From assembly GCF_009796805.1 (NCBI RefSeq), contig NZ_CP047029.1, positions 2,902,001 to 2,966,000 of the forward strand: 64,000 nt of DNA. The letters run 5' to 3'. Position numbers and translations under genes: made by a program. Shown piece by piece: positions 54,794 to 63,831 of the stretch (its first letter is position 1; every line of letters starts with the position of its first letter). The notes under the pieces are model-generated. The model ran no database searches. It was not told the origin of the DNA and saw only the letters and a list, made by a program, of their open reading frames with translations. The stretch is from Algibacter sp. L1A34. GTDB taxonomy: Bacteria > Bacteroidota > Bacteroidia > Flavobacteriales > Flavobacteriaceae.

Positions 54794-55807
54794 CTATTTG
54801 GTAAAACGATGTAATGTAAAAGTTATGCTTGTTAGCAAGAAAAATGCACCCACTTGATGTGCAACACCTAACCATAACGGAACTTGATAAATTAACGTTA
54901 AGACACCCAATAAAAATTGTAATAATACTAAAATTAGTAATGAATTAATACCTTGTTTTTGAAGTATTGTTAAAGTGCTTTTTTTAGATTTTTTCCATAT
55001 GATAAATATTAGAAACACGACAATATAAGCTAAAATGCGATGTACAAATTGAATACCGCTTGGGTTTTCAATAAGGTTTTTATAAAAGGGGTCTAAAACA
55101 TAAACAGTATGATGCATAAAGGCTCCTTCATTCATTAAAGGCCAATGGTTGTGTAGTAAACCTGCTTTTAAACCTGCGATAAACGCGCCATATATAATTT
55201 GAATAATAATAACCACATAGCTTCCAAAAATTAGATTTCGCATGGGTTTATTAGCAGGTTTTCTATTTGGGTAAATGAGATCTAAAGCCACCCAGAGCGT
55301 TGCTGCAAAGGTTATAAATGCGGTAACTAAATGGGCTGCAAGTCTGTAATGACTAACGTCTGGCATATCTATTAAACCACTTTTAACCATGTACCAACCT
55401 AAAAAACCTTGAAAAGCGCCAAGACTTAATAAAACTAAGCATTTTTTTATAGTACTTTTTGTGAGTTGTTTGCGTATTAAAAAATAGAAAAACGGAATTA
55501 TAAAAACCATTCCAATCGAGCGACCAATAACGCGATGCAACCATTCCCAAAAGTAAATGCTTTTAAAATCTTCAATGTTGAAATGATTGTTATACGCGTT
55601 AAATTCGGGGTGTTTTTTGTATAAATCGAAAGCTTCTTGCCATTCTAGATCTCCAATTGGCGGAATGGTTCCAGTGATTAATCGGTAGTTAGAAATTGAT
55701 AAACCAGAATCGGTTAGCCTAGTAATGCCGCCAATAACAACCATTATAAAAATAAGGAAGCCTCCTGTTAATAACCAATAAATTACTGCTTTGTTGTCTT
55801 TTTTCAT
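54794..55807 (-). CDS. ctaA: Heme A synthase (COX15/CtaA family)
   Basis: 337 residues with eight membrane helices, the usual size for the COX15 type. It oxidises the methyl group of heme O to the formyl group of heme A for aa3-type cytochrome oxidases. Signatures: 'GGITRLTDSGLSI' (about 26-38), 'WEWLHRVIGRSIG' with a heme-ligand His, 'HYRLAAHLVTAFI', 'LLHNHWPLMN', 'FVHRILAYIVVF' and 'LGVAHQVGAFFLL', the four His of two heme sites. It is an inner-membrane enzyme and implies aerobic respiration. It is monocistronic; a 17-30-bp AT-rich gap separates it from neighbours. Confidence 0.94.
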   Translation of the reverse strand: MKKDNKAVIYWLLTGGFLIFIMVVIGGITRLTDSGLSISNYRLITGTIPPIGDLEWQEAFDLYKKHPEFNAYNNHFNIEDFKSIYFWEWLHRVIGRSIGMVFIIPFFYFLIRKQLTKSTIKKCLVLLSLGAFQGFLGWYMVKSGLIDMPDVSHYRLAAHLVTAFITFAATLWVALDLIYPNRKPANKPMRNLIFGSYVVIIIQIIYGAFIAGLKAGLLHNHWPLMNEGAFMHHTVYVLDPFYKNLIENPSGIQFVHRILAYIVVFLIFIIWKKSKKSTLTILQKQGINSLLILVLLQFLLGVLTLIYQVPLWLGVAHQVGAFFLLTSITFTLHRFTK

Positions 55808-55877
55808 TTTTATACTCCTAAAATTACGCGTCCTATTTTATTGAATATCTATTATTTTTTTATGAAAGGAGAGAATA

Positions 55878-57287
55878 TTAGTTTTTCAAACCTAAATCTT
55901 TACCTTTTTTTAGCATGAGTTGATAAGCAGCATCGTATTCATTAGGAATTTCACCTTCAAGAATAGCTTCTTTTATAAAATCTTTTATAACTCCAATTTC
56001 GCGGGATGGTTTCATGTTGAAAGCTTTCATAATTTCTTCACCAGAAACTGGTGGTTGAAAATTACGTACTTGATCTCGTTCTTCAACTTCAACAATTTTA
56101 TCTCTAACAATTTTAAAGTTGTTATGATATTTATTGAATTTTTTAGGGTTTTTTGTAGTAATGTCGGCTTCGCAAAGGGTCATTAAATCTTCTACATAAT
56201 CTCCGGCATCAAAAACCAAACGGCGCACAGCAGAATCTGTAACTTCTTGTGCTAACACAATTGGGCGAGAGCTCATAAACACCATTTTCTGGACAAACTT
56301 CATTTTATCATTCAATGGCATTTTTAACCTTTTAAATAAATGGTAAACCATTTTTGATCCCTCAAATTCATGGGCATGAAAAGTCCACCCCACTTTTTTA
56401 CTAAAGCGTTTGGTTGGCGCTTTACCTATATCGTGTAAAAGGGCAGCCCAACGTAACCAAACATTATTGGTATGTTTCGCTATATTATCTACAACTTCTA
56501 AAGTATGATAAAAGTTGTCTTTATGGCGTTGTCCTTCAACTTCATCAATCCCTTTTAGAGCAGTTATTTCTGGTAATATATATTGTAATAATTTTGTTTT
56601 TTCGAGTAATAAAAAACCAATAGATGGTGTTTTGCTTTCTAAAATTTTATTCAATTCGGTAACAATGCGTTCTTTGGTAATTATTTTTATTCTATCACTG
56701 TTTTTAGTTATAGATTGAAGAGATTCTTCTTCAATAGTAAAATTTAATTGTGTTGCAAACCTAATAGCACGCATCATCCTTAGAGGATCGTCACTGTAAG
56801 TAATGTCTGGATTTAAAGGCGTACGGATTATTTGTTTTTTCAAATCATCAACACCTCCAAACGGATCTAATAAATCTCCAAAACTGGTGTCGTTTAAATT
56901 TAAAGCAAGGGCGTTAATGGTGAAATCACGACGATTTTGATCGTCTTGTAAAGTACCATTTTCAACCGATGGATTTCTGCTGTCTTCAGTGTATGATTCC
57001 TTACGAGCTCCAACAAATTCAATCTCAATATCTTCATAACGAAGCATGGCTGTTCCGTATGTTTTAAACACCTGTACTTTAGGTTTGTTTGGTAAGTTTT
57101 TAGCAACCTGTTTAGCTAGTTTTATACCATCTCCAATGGCAACCACATCGATATCTTTGGCGGAGCCACGTTTTAAAATAAAATCGCGTACAAAGCCACC
57201 AATCACGTAACTATCCAAATTTAATTCTTTGGCAGATTGTGAGATGATTTTGAAAATTGGGTTTGTTAATGCTTCTTTATAATTCAT
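55878..57287 (-). CDS. CCA tRNA nucleotidyltransferase / poly(A) polymerase family with HD domain
   Basis: 469 residues. The class II nucleotidyltransferase head reads 'YVIGGFVRDFILKRG' (about 27-41) with the catalytic carboxylates in 'AKDIDVVAIG'. It continues with 'RRDFTINALALNLND' and 'DDPLRMMRAIRFATQLNF', the nucleotide-selecting neck. The C-terminal HD domain is 'RWAALLHDIGKAPTKRF' (about 283-299). It adds or repairs the CCA end of tRNAs; the HD domain may add phosphohydrolase activity. Bacteroidota usually have one such protein, so CCA addition is likely. It is monocistronic. Confidence 0.92.
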   Translation of the reverse strand: MNYKEALTNPIFKIISQSAKELNLDSYVIGGFVRDFILKRGSAKDIDVVAIGDGIKLAKQVAKNLPNKPKVQVFKTYGTAMLRYEDIEIEFVGARKESYTEDSRNPSVENGTLQDDQNRRDFTINALALNLNDTSFGDLLDPFGGVDDLKKQIIRTPLNPDITYSDDPLRMMRAIRFATQLNFTIEEESLQSITKNSDRIKIITKERIVTELNKILESKTPSIGFLLLEKTKLLQYILPEITALKGIDEVEGQRHKDNFYHTLEVVDNIAKHTNNVWLRWAALLHDIGKAPTKRFSKKVGWTFHAHEFEGSKMVYHLFKRLKMPLNDKMKFVQKMVFMSSRPIVLAQEVTDSAVRRLVFDAGDYVEDLMTLCEADITTKNPKKFNKYHNNFKIVRDKIVEVEERDQVRNFQPPVSGEEIMKAFNMKPSREIGVIKDFIKEAILEGEIPNEYDAAYQLMLKKGKDLGLKN

Positions 57288-57403
57288 ACTATATTGTGAC
57301 CACTAATTTGCGAATGGCTTTTATTCTAATTTTCCGAAAACCAATAGTTTTGTATTGTAAACAATCAATTTGTTTAAATAATTAATGAGCTTGTGATTGA
57401 AAT

Positions 57404-57964
57404 TTATTTCCGTATAATTTTCACCACACCACTGTTACTCAGTTTTATAATAGACGATGGGTTTGCGCATATTTTTTCGCGTTGCAAATTTACAACATAG
57501 TCCACACCTTTTAAAACCTCAGGAGCTATTTCTTTAAAGGATTTGGGCGTCGGAAAGCCGGTAATGTTTGCAGAAGTAGAAACTAATGCGCCATTTAACC
57601 TTCGGCTTAGTTGATAACAGAATTCATCGTCAGGAATTCTAATAGCAATCGAGCCATCTTCGGCAATTAAATTAGGAGCTAAATTTTGTGCGTCGTCGTA
57701 AATAATAGTGGTTGGTTTATCTGTAACATCCATTATGCTTAAAGCTGCTTCTGGAATATTTTTAACGTATTTTTTTAGCATTCTATCATCGGTAACCAAG
57801 CAAATTAGAGCTTTACTATCTTCGCGTTGCTTTAATTTATATATTTTTTTTACCGCTTCTGGGTTTGTGGCATCGCAGCCAATTCCCCAAACGGTATCGG
57901 TAGGGTAGAGTATAAGGCCACCTTGTTTTAATACTTGTATCGCCTTATTTATTTCTTCATTCAT
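57404..57964 (-). CDS. Sua5/YciO/YrdC family L-threonylcarbamoyladenylate synthase
   Basis: 186 residues from ATG 57964 ('MNEEINKAIQVLKQGGLILYPTDTVWGIG'). The frame is open to a TTG at 57994, but the promoter element at 57992-57999 makes the longer form unlikely. The YrdC fold is shown by 'LYPTDTVWGIGCDATN' (ATP/threonine pocket), 'KQREDSKALICLV', and 'LVSTSANITGFPTPKSF'. It makes the threonylcarbamoyl-AMP used to modify adenosine 37 of tRNAs that read ANN codons. It is divergent from the kinase gene with overlapping promoter elements. Confidence 0.93.
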   Translation of the reverse strand: MNEEINKAIQVLKQGGLILYPTDTVWGIGCDATNPEAVKKIYKLKQREDSKALICLVTDDRMLKKYVKNIPEAALSIMDVTDKPTTIIYDDAQNLAPNLIAEDGSIAIRIPDDEFCYQLSRRLNGALVSTSANITGFPTPKSFKEIAPEVLKGVDYVVNLQREKICANPSSIIKLSNSGVVKIIRK

Positions 57965-57975
57965 ATTTTGAACCT

Positions 57976-57999
57976 TATATTTGCAGTCGTGCAAATTTA
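57976..57999. promoter_or_regulatory. Overlapping divergent -7 elements of Sua5-family and KdkA-like genes
   Basis: TATATTTG on the plus strand (57976-57983) and TAAATTTG on the minus strand (57992-57999) both fit TAnnTTTG and are only 8 bp apart, serving the genes on the right and left. Neither has a good TTTG at -33. Confidence 0.55.
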
Positions 58000-58042
58000 C
58001 AACAGAAATTCAAATTGATATCAAGTTGGTTTATTTTATAAA

Positions 58043-58795
58043 ATGAAGGAAATAAAAGTATTTACTAAAAGTTCAGAAAGTGAGTTCAATACAAAGCTCA
58101 CTAAACTCGTTCATGATTTTGATAATTTAAAAGACGGCGTAGGCAAAAGAAACATAATTAAAATTGTTGAAGTTGATGGGGTTAATTTGAATATTAAAGC
58201 TTTTAAAATTCCTAATGTAATAAATCAAATAGTTTATAATTTTTTTAGAAAAAGTAAGGCGCAACGCTCATTCGAATATGCTAAGAAGTTAACAGAAATG
58301 AATGTTGGTACGCCAAAACCGTTAGCTTACTTCGAATTTAAAAAATCTTTATTATTTAATAAAAGTTTTTATATCAGTGAGCAATTGGATTGTGATTTAA
58401 CTTATCGAGAGCTTCTCCATGATTTTAACTACCCCGATTACGATAACATTCTTAGAGCATTTACGAGGTTTACATATAGTTTACATGAAAAAGGTATTCA
58501 GTTTTTAGATCATTCTCCAGGAAATACTTTAATTAAGAAAAATGGTGATAATTATGACTTTTATTTGGTAGATTTAAATCGAATGAATTTTGGGACTTTA
58601 GATTTTGATACACGTATGCAAAACTTTGCAAGACTTTCTAAATACAAAGAAATGGTTGAAGTAATGAGTGATGAATATGCTAAATGTAGTAATGAAGATT
58701 ATGATAAGGTTTTTACTGCTATGTGGATAGAAGTTCAAAATTTTCGTGCAAAATTAGAACGAAAAAAAGAGTTGAAAAAGAAGTTAAAGTTTTGA
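58043..58795 (+). CDS. Lipopolysaccharide (Kdo) kinase-like protein, InaA/KdkA family
   Basis: 250 residues with a eukaryotic-type kinase fold of the LPS-kinase group. There is an invariant-Lys region 'VNLNIKAFKIPN' (about 49-60), a catalytic loop 'FLDHSPGNTLIKKNG' (about 155-169) with the HxPGN form typical of lipopolysaccharide kinases, and a metal-binding 'YLVDLNRMNFG'. It probably phosphorylates a core sugar such as Kdo in the cytoplasm during lipid A-core assembly. It is the first gene at the edge of the surface-glycan cluster. Its 3' end overlaps the convergent glycosyltransferase gene by 12 bp. Confidence 0.88.
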   Translation: MKEIKVFTKSSESEFNTKLTKLVHDFDNLKDGVGKRNIIKIVEVDGVNLNIKAFKIPNVINQIVYNFFRKSKAQRSFEYAKKLTEMNVGTPKPLAYFEFKKSLLFNKSFYISEQLDCDLTYRELLHDFNYPDYDNILRAFTRFTYSLHEKGIQFLDHSPGNTLIKKNGDNYDFYLVDLNRMNFGTLDFDTRMQNFARLSKYKEMVEVMSDEYAKCSNEDYDKVFTAMWIEVQNFRAKLERKKELKKKLKF

Positions 58796-59554
58796 GTTTT
58801 TCCAAAGTTTTTTAAGTTCGCGATAACGGTAGTTTACACCATACGCGCTTAAATAACAGATTTTAAAACCTTCTTTGCCATCTAAAATACCTAACCTAAT
58901 AATATAATTAGTTATAAACTTAAAAGCAGGCCTTAAATATAAATGATAAGCATTTGTTTTTTTTCCTTTATTAAAACATTCCAATGCTTTCAGCTTTGCA
59001 TAACGTTCCATTTTGGATTTGTAATGTGCAGAACTGTTAAAGCAATAATGAAGCATATTGTTTTTTAGCAGTTTGCTTTTGCCATTAATTTCTGGCATTT
59101 CGTGTACAATTTTATCTTCAAGATATTTTACTTTTCCGTTTTTAAACAACCTATAGGTAGTATCAGTTTGAAAACCACTAAAACGAATTCTTTTTTGTTT
59201 GAAAAAGTAGAGGCGCTTCATCATGAAACCTACAGTTTCGTCTGGATTTTTTATTTCTTTAAGAATTTCCTTTTTTAATTTCTTAGGAATGCGCTCATCT
59301 GCATCAATAAATAGAATCCAATTACTGGAAGCTTGTTGTAACGCAAAATTACGCTGATCTGCAAAATTTTTAAATTCTCGTTGAATTGTTTTTACATGGT
59401 TTAACTGTTTAAGTTTTTCAAAAGTACCATCATTACTAAAAGAATCTACGACAATAATTTCATCTACAAAATCGATGTTTTTAATCACATTTTCAATATG
59501 TTTTATTTCATTGAAAGTGATAATAAGAGCCGATATTTTTTGTTGATTTTTCAA
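58784..59554 (-). CDS. Glycosyltransferase family 2 (WaaE/KdtX-like)
   Basis: 256 residues. A GT-A fold: 'ISALIITFNEIKHIENVIKN' (about 7-26), 'VDEIIVVDSFSNDGT', 'FADQRNFALQQASSNWILFIDADERI' with the DxD-like 'DAD' (about 84-86), and the acceptor region 'RFSGFQTDTTYRLFKNG'. This text is typical of the LPS core beta-1,4-glucosyltransferase WaaE/KdtX group, common in Bacteroidota LPS loci. The start is a TTG at 59554; no ATG is near. It transfers a sugar from a nucleotide donor to the LPS core or a similar lipid-linked glycan. The next upstream gene on the same strand ends 18 bp away. Confidence 0.9.
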   Translation of the reverse strand: MKNQQKISALIITFNEIKHIENVIKNIDFVDEIIVVDSFSNDGTFEKLKQLNHVKTIQREFKNFADQRNFALQQASSNWILFIDADERIPKKLKKEILKEIKNPDETVGFMMKRLYFFKQKRIRFSGFQTDTTYRLFKNGKVKYLEDKIVHEMPEINGKSKLLKNNMLHYCFNSSAHYKSKMERYAKLKALECFNKGKKTNAYHLYLRPAFKFITNYIIRLGILDGKEGFKICYLSAYGVNYRYRELKKLWKNSKL

Positions 59555-59571
59555 AATAAATGTTACTAAAA

Positions 59572-60645
59572 TTATTTAGTAAAAGGTTTGTTATAACTTT
59601 TTAGAGTAAAAAAGTTTAGTCGTTTTCTAATTTTATATTTTCTTATAAGATTTAAAGGTTTTCTTTTAAGATGTTTTTTGTCTTTATGTAAAAAGTCTAT
59701 TGTTGCAGAAATTACACGTTGTGATGATTTTCCATCAAAATAGGGATGTAGGTCTTTAATAAATGTATCAATGTTTTTTATTAAATCAGCAGGATAAGTT
59801 AAAGCTCTTTTGAAAGACGCTTCAATAAGATTAGCATCGTTTATATCAATTAAATAATTGTGTTTAAAGGTGTGATTAAAAGTCACCACAGTTTTTTTTT
59901 GAAGTAAAAATTCTTGTATTGCCGATGTAGTATCTGCAAATAAAATATCGGCTTGTTTAAATAAAGGGACCAAATCTGTAGTGTCGTAAAACGTAAAATG
60001 TGGTCCTGTTAGTGTTTTCCATTTCGTAACAATTTCTTTTGTCATTTTAGGATGTAAAACCAACTTAAAATTATATTTCCCAGAAGTTGAAAGTGATTTT
60101 ATTTTATTAAAAACAGAATCATTGTGTGCTAAACTTAAACGTTCTGTAAAAGTAGAAGCAATCATAATAGTTGGAATACTTTCTTTTTTCTTGTCTTCAA
60201 TAGGAAATAATGGGTCTACTTTACTCCAGCCTGTTTCAATAACTTCAAAATGGGGGTAAAGTTCTTGCTGTTTTTTAAAGCCAATAGTTGTAGTTGGACC
60301 TTGTGTACAGTATAAATCAAAGAAACCACGAATTCTAAAATGAGAAAAACTGTTTTTTGCTTCAGGTCTTTTTTGTGCATTAAAACCATGAAAAATCTGA
60401 ACTTTAATCCCCGAAATAAAATCAGGAATATCATTAGTCGCGGCTAAAACAATATGAGGTTCATAGCTTACAACATCTTTAATAGTATCAATTACATTTT
60501 GCTTTTTTTGTAGTGCTACTTTTCCATCTTCCAAATCGCTAAACCATTTTACAGTATAGCCTTTTTTAATAATTTCTTCTTCTAAAGGATTACCTATAGG
60601 TATAGCGTAGCTATAGGATATGTATATTAAAAACTTGTACTGCAT
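59572..60645 (-). CDS. CDP-glycerol glycerophosphotransferase-like protein
   Basis: 357 residues with a GT-B-like fold. The second half shows 'IPTIMIASTFTERLSLAHN' (about 165-183), 'YNFKLVLHPKMTKEIV', and 'LFKQADILFADTTSAIQEFLL' (about 240-260), the D-x-S/T-S-x-x-x-E block of the TagF/TarF/CDP-glycerol family, with 'KTVVTFNH' after it. The first half has 'EPHIVLAATNDIPDFISG' and 'KVQIFHGF', where the family has an 'H-G' catalytic region. It may transfer glycerol-phosphate or another polyol-phosphate to a surface glycan, or act as a Kdo-transferase-like enzyme. It belongs to a minus-strand cluster with the GT2 and Stealth genes. Confidence 0.82.
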   Translation of the reverse strand: MQYKFLIYISYSYAIPIGNPLEEEIIKKGYTVKWFSDLEDGKVALQKKQNVIDTIKDVVSYEPHIVLAATNDIPDFISGIKVQIFHGFNAQKRPEAKNSFSHFRIRGFFDLYCTQGPTTTIGFKKQQELYPHFEVIETGWSKVDPLFPIEDKKKESIPTIMIASTFTERLSLAHNDSVFNKIKSLSTSGKYNFKLVLHPKMTKEIVTKWKTLTGPHFTFYDTTDLVPLFKQADILFADTTSAIQEFLLQKKTVVTFNHTFKHNYLIDINDANLIEASFKRALTYPADLIKNIDTFIKDLHPYFDGKSSQRVISATIDFLHKDKKHLKRKPLNLIRKYKIRKRLNFFTLKSYNKPFTK

Positions 60646-60708
60646 TAATTATTTGCTTTATATATTATGCCAAAATAACGGTTTTATTTCGCTTTTGGAA
60701 GATTGTTT

Positions 60709-61653
60709 TTATCTCATTCGGTTTTCTAACCATTGCAAGATATATTCTAATTTTTTTGGAGGACAAAGATCTAGGCTTTGTAATCCTAGAAATAAAATAT
60801 TATTTCTTTTTTTATTTAATTTGAATTTATACCACCTTAGATGTTTTTTGTACGATCTAAAATACATTAATTGTAGATCGTTTTTTAAAATACAAGTATT
60901 GTTTTTTATCTCTAGGTGGTTTCCTAATCCTTGAGGAGTAAATTGGCTTGTATCTCTAAATTTATACTTTATGTTATTTATAAATATAGATTCGTTTGCT
61001 TTAAAATAATTTTCAAAAGTTGATTTTTTAAGCGGATGTGGGGTATGCTTAAAGTTATAATATTTATTAAAACCTATAAGTTTTGCTGCATTTTGTTGAA
61101 TGCTTTTATGTCCAGTTCTTGGTTTTTTAAATTTTTTATAAATAATATCTTTGTCAAATTTAAGCCACTTTCCTCTTAAAACGGGGTTGCCGTTTATAAA
61201 AAAATCACTCGGTTTTGTTTCATTAATTAAAAAGAAATCATCATTCAAATATATAAAATGTTCGGCCAAGTTAGGTATCCTATACATGCAGGTTTCAATA
61301 GGTCGGCAATTAAAAACAGGTAAATACTCTTCAAAGTCTTTAAATATAATGCTGTGGTCAACGATATTAACTTTGTTGTATTTACTATTGCTATCTTTAT
61401 TTTTTAAAAAATAAGGAGTTTGGTTATCTGTTATTATATGTATGTTTCTAATATATGTAGCGTACTTTAAAATAGAATCAATTGTATATTGAATTTCATT
61501 AACTTGATCGAATCTTGTTCTAAATTTTTTGGATTTAACTTTTTTTGTATCCTCTAGATATGGGAGAATTTTTTCTTTATGATTTTCATCATTACCATCA
61601 ACCCAAAGAATTACAGCATCTATAGGGGCATCATTAAAACTGTTTTCTGTCAT
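60709..61653 (-). CDS. Stealth-family hexose-1-phosphate transferase, copy A
   Basis: 314 residues with the Stealth regions in order: CR1 'DAVILWVDGND' (about 13-23); CR2 'RFDQVNEIQYTIDSILKYA' and 'IRNIHIITDNQTP' (about 47-80); 'IPNLAEHFIYLNDDFFLI' (about 128-145); CR3 'KHTPHPLKKSTFENYF'; and a CR4-like end. The paired Asp in 'NDDFF' is expected to bind metal. Stealth proteins link sugars through phosphodiester bonds in capsules and related polymers. It shares with copy B (62774) the blocks 'IPNL.EH', 'NDDFF', 'NHLEIKNNT' and 'YFRSYK', so the two are paralogues. A TupA-like gene lies between them, 37 bp upstream of this one. Confidence 0.9.
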   Translation of the reverse strand: MTENSFNDAPIDAVILWVDGNDENHKEKILPYLEDTKKVKSKKFRTRFDQVNEIQYTIDSILKYATYIRNIHIITDNQTPYFLKNKDSNSKYNKVNIVDHSIIFKDFEEYLPVFNCRPIETCMYRIPNLAEHFIYLNDDFFLINETKPSDFFINGNPVLRGKWLKFDKDIIYKKFKKPRTGHKSIQQNAAKLIGFNKYYNFKHTPHPLKKSTFENYFKANESIFINNIKYKFRDTSQFTPQGLGNHLEIKNNTCILKNDLQLMYFRSYKKHLRWYKFKLNKKRNNILFLGLQSLDLCPPKKLEYILQWLENRMR

Positions 61654-61690
61654 ATTTTGTTTGTAAAGCGGAGATATTAAGTTTCATTTG

Positions 61691-62605
61691 CTAGTTAAAT
61701 TCAGTGATAACCTTTTGTCCGTTTTTAAGTTGTGGTAATTTAAAGTAATCGCCTATAATTTTGTTGTATTCTTCTGGATCGTAGTCTCTTCTTGCATCTG
61801 ATGGATAAAATGTCAATTCACCAAAAATTATCTTGTCATGTATCGAGTAAAAATCTACACGCACAAAAGGAATATTTTTTGCTAATTTTTCAGATAACTC
61901 AATCATTTTATTTAAAGTCGCGGGTTTTTCAATAGGCCCTTCGATTCTATTTTTAAGAGGCATTTTATTAAATGGAAGTTTATTGAATTCTAAGTCATAT
62001 GAAGCTAATTTTAGGTTTTCTTCTCTGTCAATATGTACTTCCATAAATTTTACAATACCATCGAAACAATAGAATTTATAATCCGTTAGTGATTCCCTTT
62101 TTTCATCTTTGATAAATTTCTCAGCTATTATCCTTGGTTTTACGTCTTTATATGCCCATTCTTGCCCAGTACGATAATACTGGTTTATATTAAGCCATTT
62201 TTTTAGTAATTTATTTGAAAGTGCTTTATCAAGTTTGTTTTTATTTTTGACAATCAAATTATATCCACTAGCATGTGTAGCTTTTAAAACAAATTGTTGA
62301 GGCAATTCATTATATTTAATTTCTTCGGGGCTATCGTAAACAGCGTAAAGTTCGTTTAGATATTGCTTTCCTATTTTTTCTTCAACATAATCTCTTACAG
62401 CATATTTATCTACTAGTTGGGTTAAAATAGTTGGCCGATAAAATACTTTATACCATGCTATTTTTTCATTAAATTCTATTGGATTTTCTAAATTTAATTT
62501 TTTACCAGTAAAATATTCATAATGAGATTTCGCGTATAATTTTGGTGGTAAAAAGCGCATCTTTCGTAGTGTTCTTAAATAGAATTTGCGTATTTTTTTT
62601 ATCAT
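61691..62605 (-). CDS. TupA-like ATP-grasp protein
   Basis: 304 residues of the TupA-like ATP-grasp family (PF14305 type). The family opening is 'PKLYAKSHYEYFTGKKLNLE' and 'NPIEFNEKIAWYKVF' (about 20-55). The nucleotide part has 'QFVLKATHASGYNLIV' (about 104-119) and 'PRIIAEKFIKDE', and the metal site is 'FVRVDFYSIHDKIIFGELTFYPSD' (about 240-263). TupA was named for teichuronopeptide synthesis; the family is thought to couple an amino acid or other acid to a surface glycan. It lies between the two Stealth genes on the same strand, implying work on one glycan. Confidence 0.88.
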   Translation of the reverse strand: MIKKIRKFYLRTLRKMRFLPPKLYAKSHYEYFTGKKLNLENPIEFNEKIAWYKVFYRPTILTQLVDKYAVRDYVEEKIGKQYLNELYAVYDSPEEIKYNELPQQFVLKATHASGYNLIVKNKNKLDKALSNKLLKKWLNINQYYRTGQEWAYKDVKPRIIAEKFIKDEKRESLTDYKFYCFDGIVKFMEVHIDREENLKLASYDLEFNKLPFNKMPLKNRIEGPIEKPATLNKMIELSEKLAKNIPFVRVDFYSIHDKIIFGELTFYPSDARRDYDPEEYNKIIGDYFKLPQLKNGQKVITEFN

Positions 62606-62773
62606 TTATGAAATAGTTTTGGTAAATATAGGGCGAAATAGTTTTCTCTTGTTAAGAGATGTTTTACCTAACATCCACGTCGTTATATTTTTTAAAAGAT
62701 TTGTAAAGCTTAAGTTTTCTGCTTTAAAGTGTTGTTTATCTTTTTTTTAGGGTAATTGCTTTTGAGGTTTTGC

Positions 62774-63769
62774 TTATTCTATCTTCTTATTTAACCAATT
62801 TAAAATATATGTTTGCGTTTTCGTATTTGCCATTTCTAAGCTTTGAAATGTTAGAAATAATTTATTATTGCTAATATCATACACATATAGTTTAAACTTA
62901 ACTACCCAGTAGTTTTTATAAGATCTAAAATAAGTTAATTTAGTTTTTTTGTCATAGTGATAAGTGTTGTTTTTTATCTCTAAATGATTTGCAAGGGTTT
63001 CGGTAATAAATTGGTTATTGTTGTCCCTAAATTTATAGGCAATGTTGTTTTTAAGTAGCTCGTTCTTGTTTTTGAAAAAATTAGTGAGGGTAGATTTTCT
63101 CATAGAAACTGGAGTGTGATACCTTTTTAAGAACGTTTTTTTGCTATCATTTGCTAATTTAGCACCAATTTGCATTGATTTCCTTAAAGTACCTTTTTTT
63201 CTTCTTTTTTTGTCTTTTTCCGAACAGAGATAACGATAATAAAACGCTTTTATTTTTAAGTTTTCATAATATTTTTCCCACCTTCCTCTTAAAATGGGAA
63301 TACCATCAATAAAAAAATCTTGTAAAGAAGCCTTTTTCATAATGAAAAAATCATCGTTAAAAAGGACGTAATGCTCCGAAAGGTTAGGAATTCGATGTAA
63401 GAGTGAAATAATTGAAGTTGAATTGAAACAAGGTAAAAATTCTTCATAACCTCGAAATAGAATTGTATGATCAATTATTTCCAAATTGATACCAGATGAT
63501 TTACCCAATGCTTTTAAATTTTCAAAAGTATCGGGTATTTGATCATCGGTAATTAAATATATATTTTTAAAACAAGGTGCATATTTTATGATAGACTTAA
63601 TACAAATATCTATTTCTCCAATAGAATTGTATCTAGCACTTTCTTTCTTTATACTGAAATCTATTTTAACTTTTAAATGCTCATTGATTTTTTTTTGCCA
63701 TTTTTTATCATTGCCATTAACCCATGGAATTATTGCATCAAGTTTAATATTTTCAGTTTGTTCTTTCAT
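62774..63769 (-). CDS. Stealth-family hexose-1-phosphate transferase, copy B
   Basis: 331 residues. CR1 reads 'DAIIPWVNGND' (about 12-22; Asn replaces the usual Asp). CR2 is 'RYNSIGEIDICIKSIIKYAP' and 'FKNIYLITDDQIPD'. 'IPNLSEHYVLFNDDFFIM' (about 128-145), 'GIPILRGRW' and CR3 'RYHTPVSMRKSTLTNFF' follow. It is a paralogue of copy A at roughly one-third identity by eye, with a basic insertion ('SEKDKKRRKKGTLRK') in the middle. It probably forms another phosphodiester link in the same polymer. Its stop lies 168 bp upstream of the TupA-like start, and it is the first gene of the cluster next to dapD. Confidence 0.9.
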   Translation of the reverse strand: MKEQTENIKLDAIIPWVNGNDKKWQKKINEHLKVKIDFSIKKESARYNSIGEIDICIKSIIKYAPCFKNIYLITDDQIPDTFENLKALGKSSGINLEIIDHTILFRGYEEFLPCFNSTSIISLLHRIPNLSEHYVLFNDDFFIMKKASLQDFFIDGIPILRGRWEKYYENLKIKAFYYRYLCSEKDKKRRKKGTLRKSMQIGAKLANDSKKTFLKRYHTPVSMRKSTLTNFFKNKNELLKNNIAYKFRDNNNQFITETLANHLEIKNNTYHYDKKTKLTYFRSYKNYWVVKFKLYVYDISNNKLFLTFQSLEMANTKTQTYILNWLNKKIE

Positions 63770-63775
63770 AAAATA

Positions 63776-63800
63776 AGACTTTAGATTTAATAAGAGTCTA
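63776..63800 (-). terminator. Weak hairpin between dapD and the Stealth cluster
   Basis: Minus-strand AGACT...AGTCT stem followed by TATTTTATG. It lies 32 bp beyond the dapD stop. Short and AT-rich, so tentative. Confidence 0.35.
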
Positions 63801-63831
63801 TATTGTGATATTTAGAGAATAATATAAAAAA

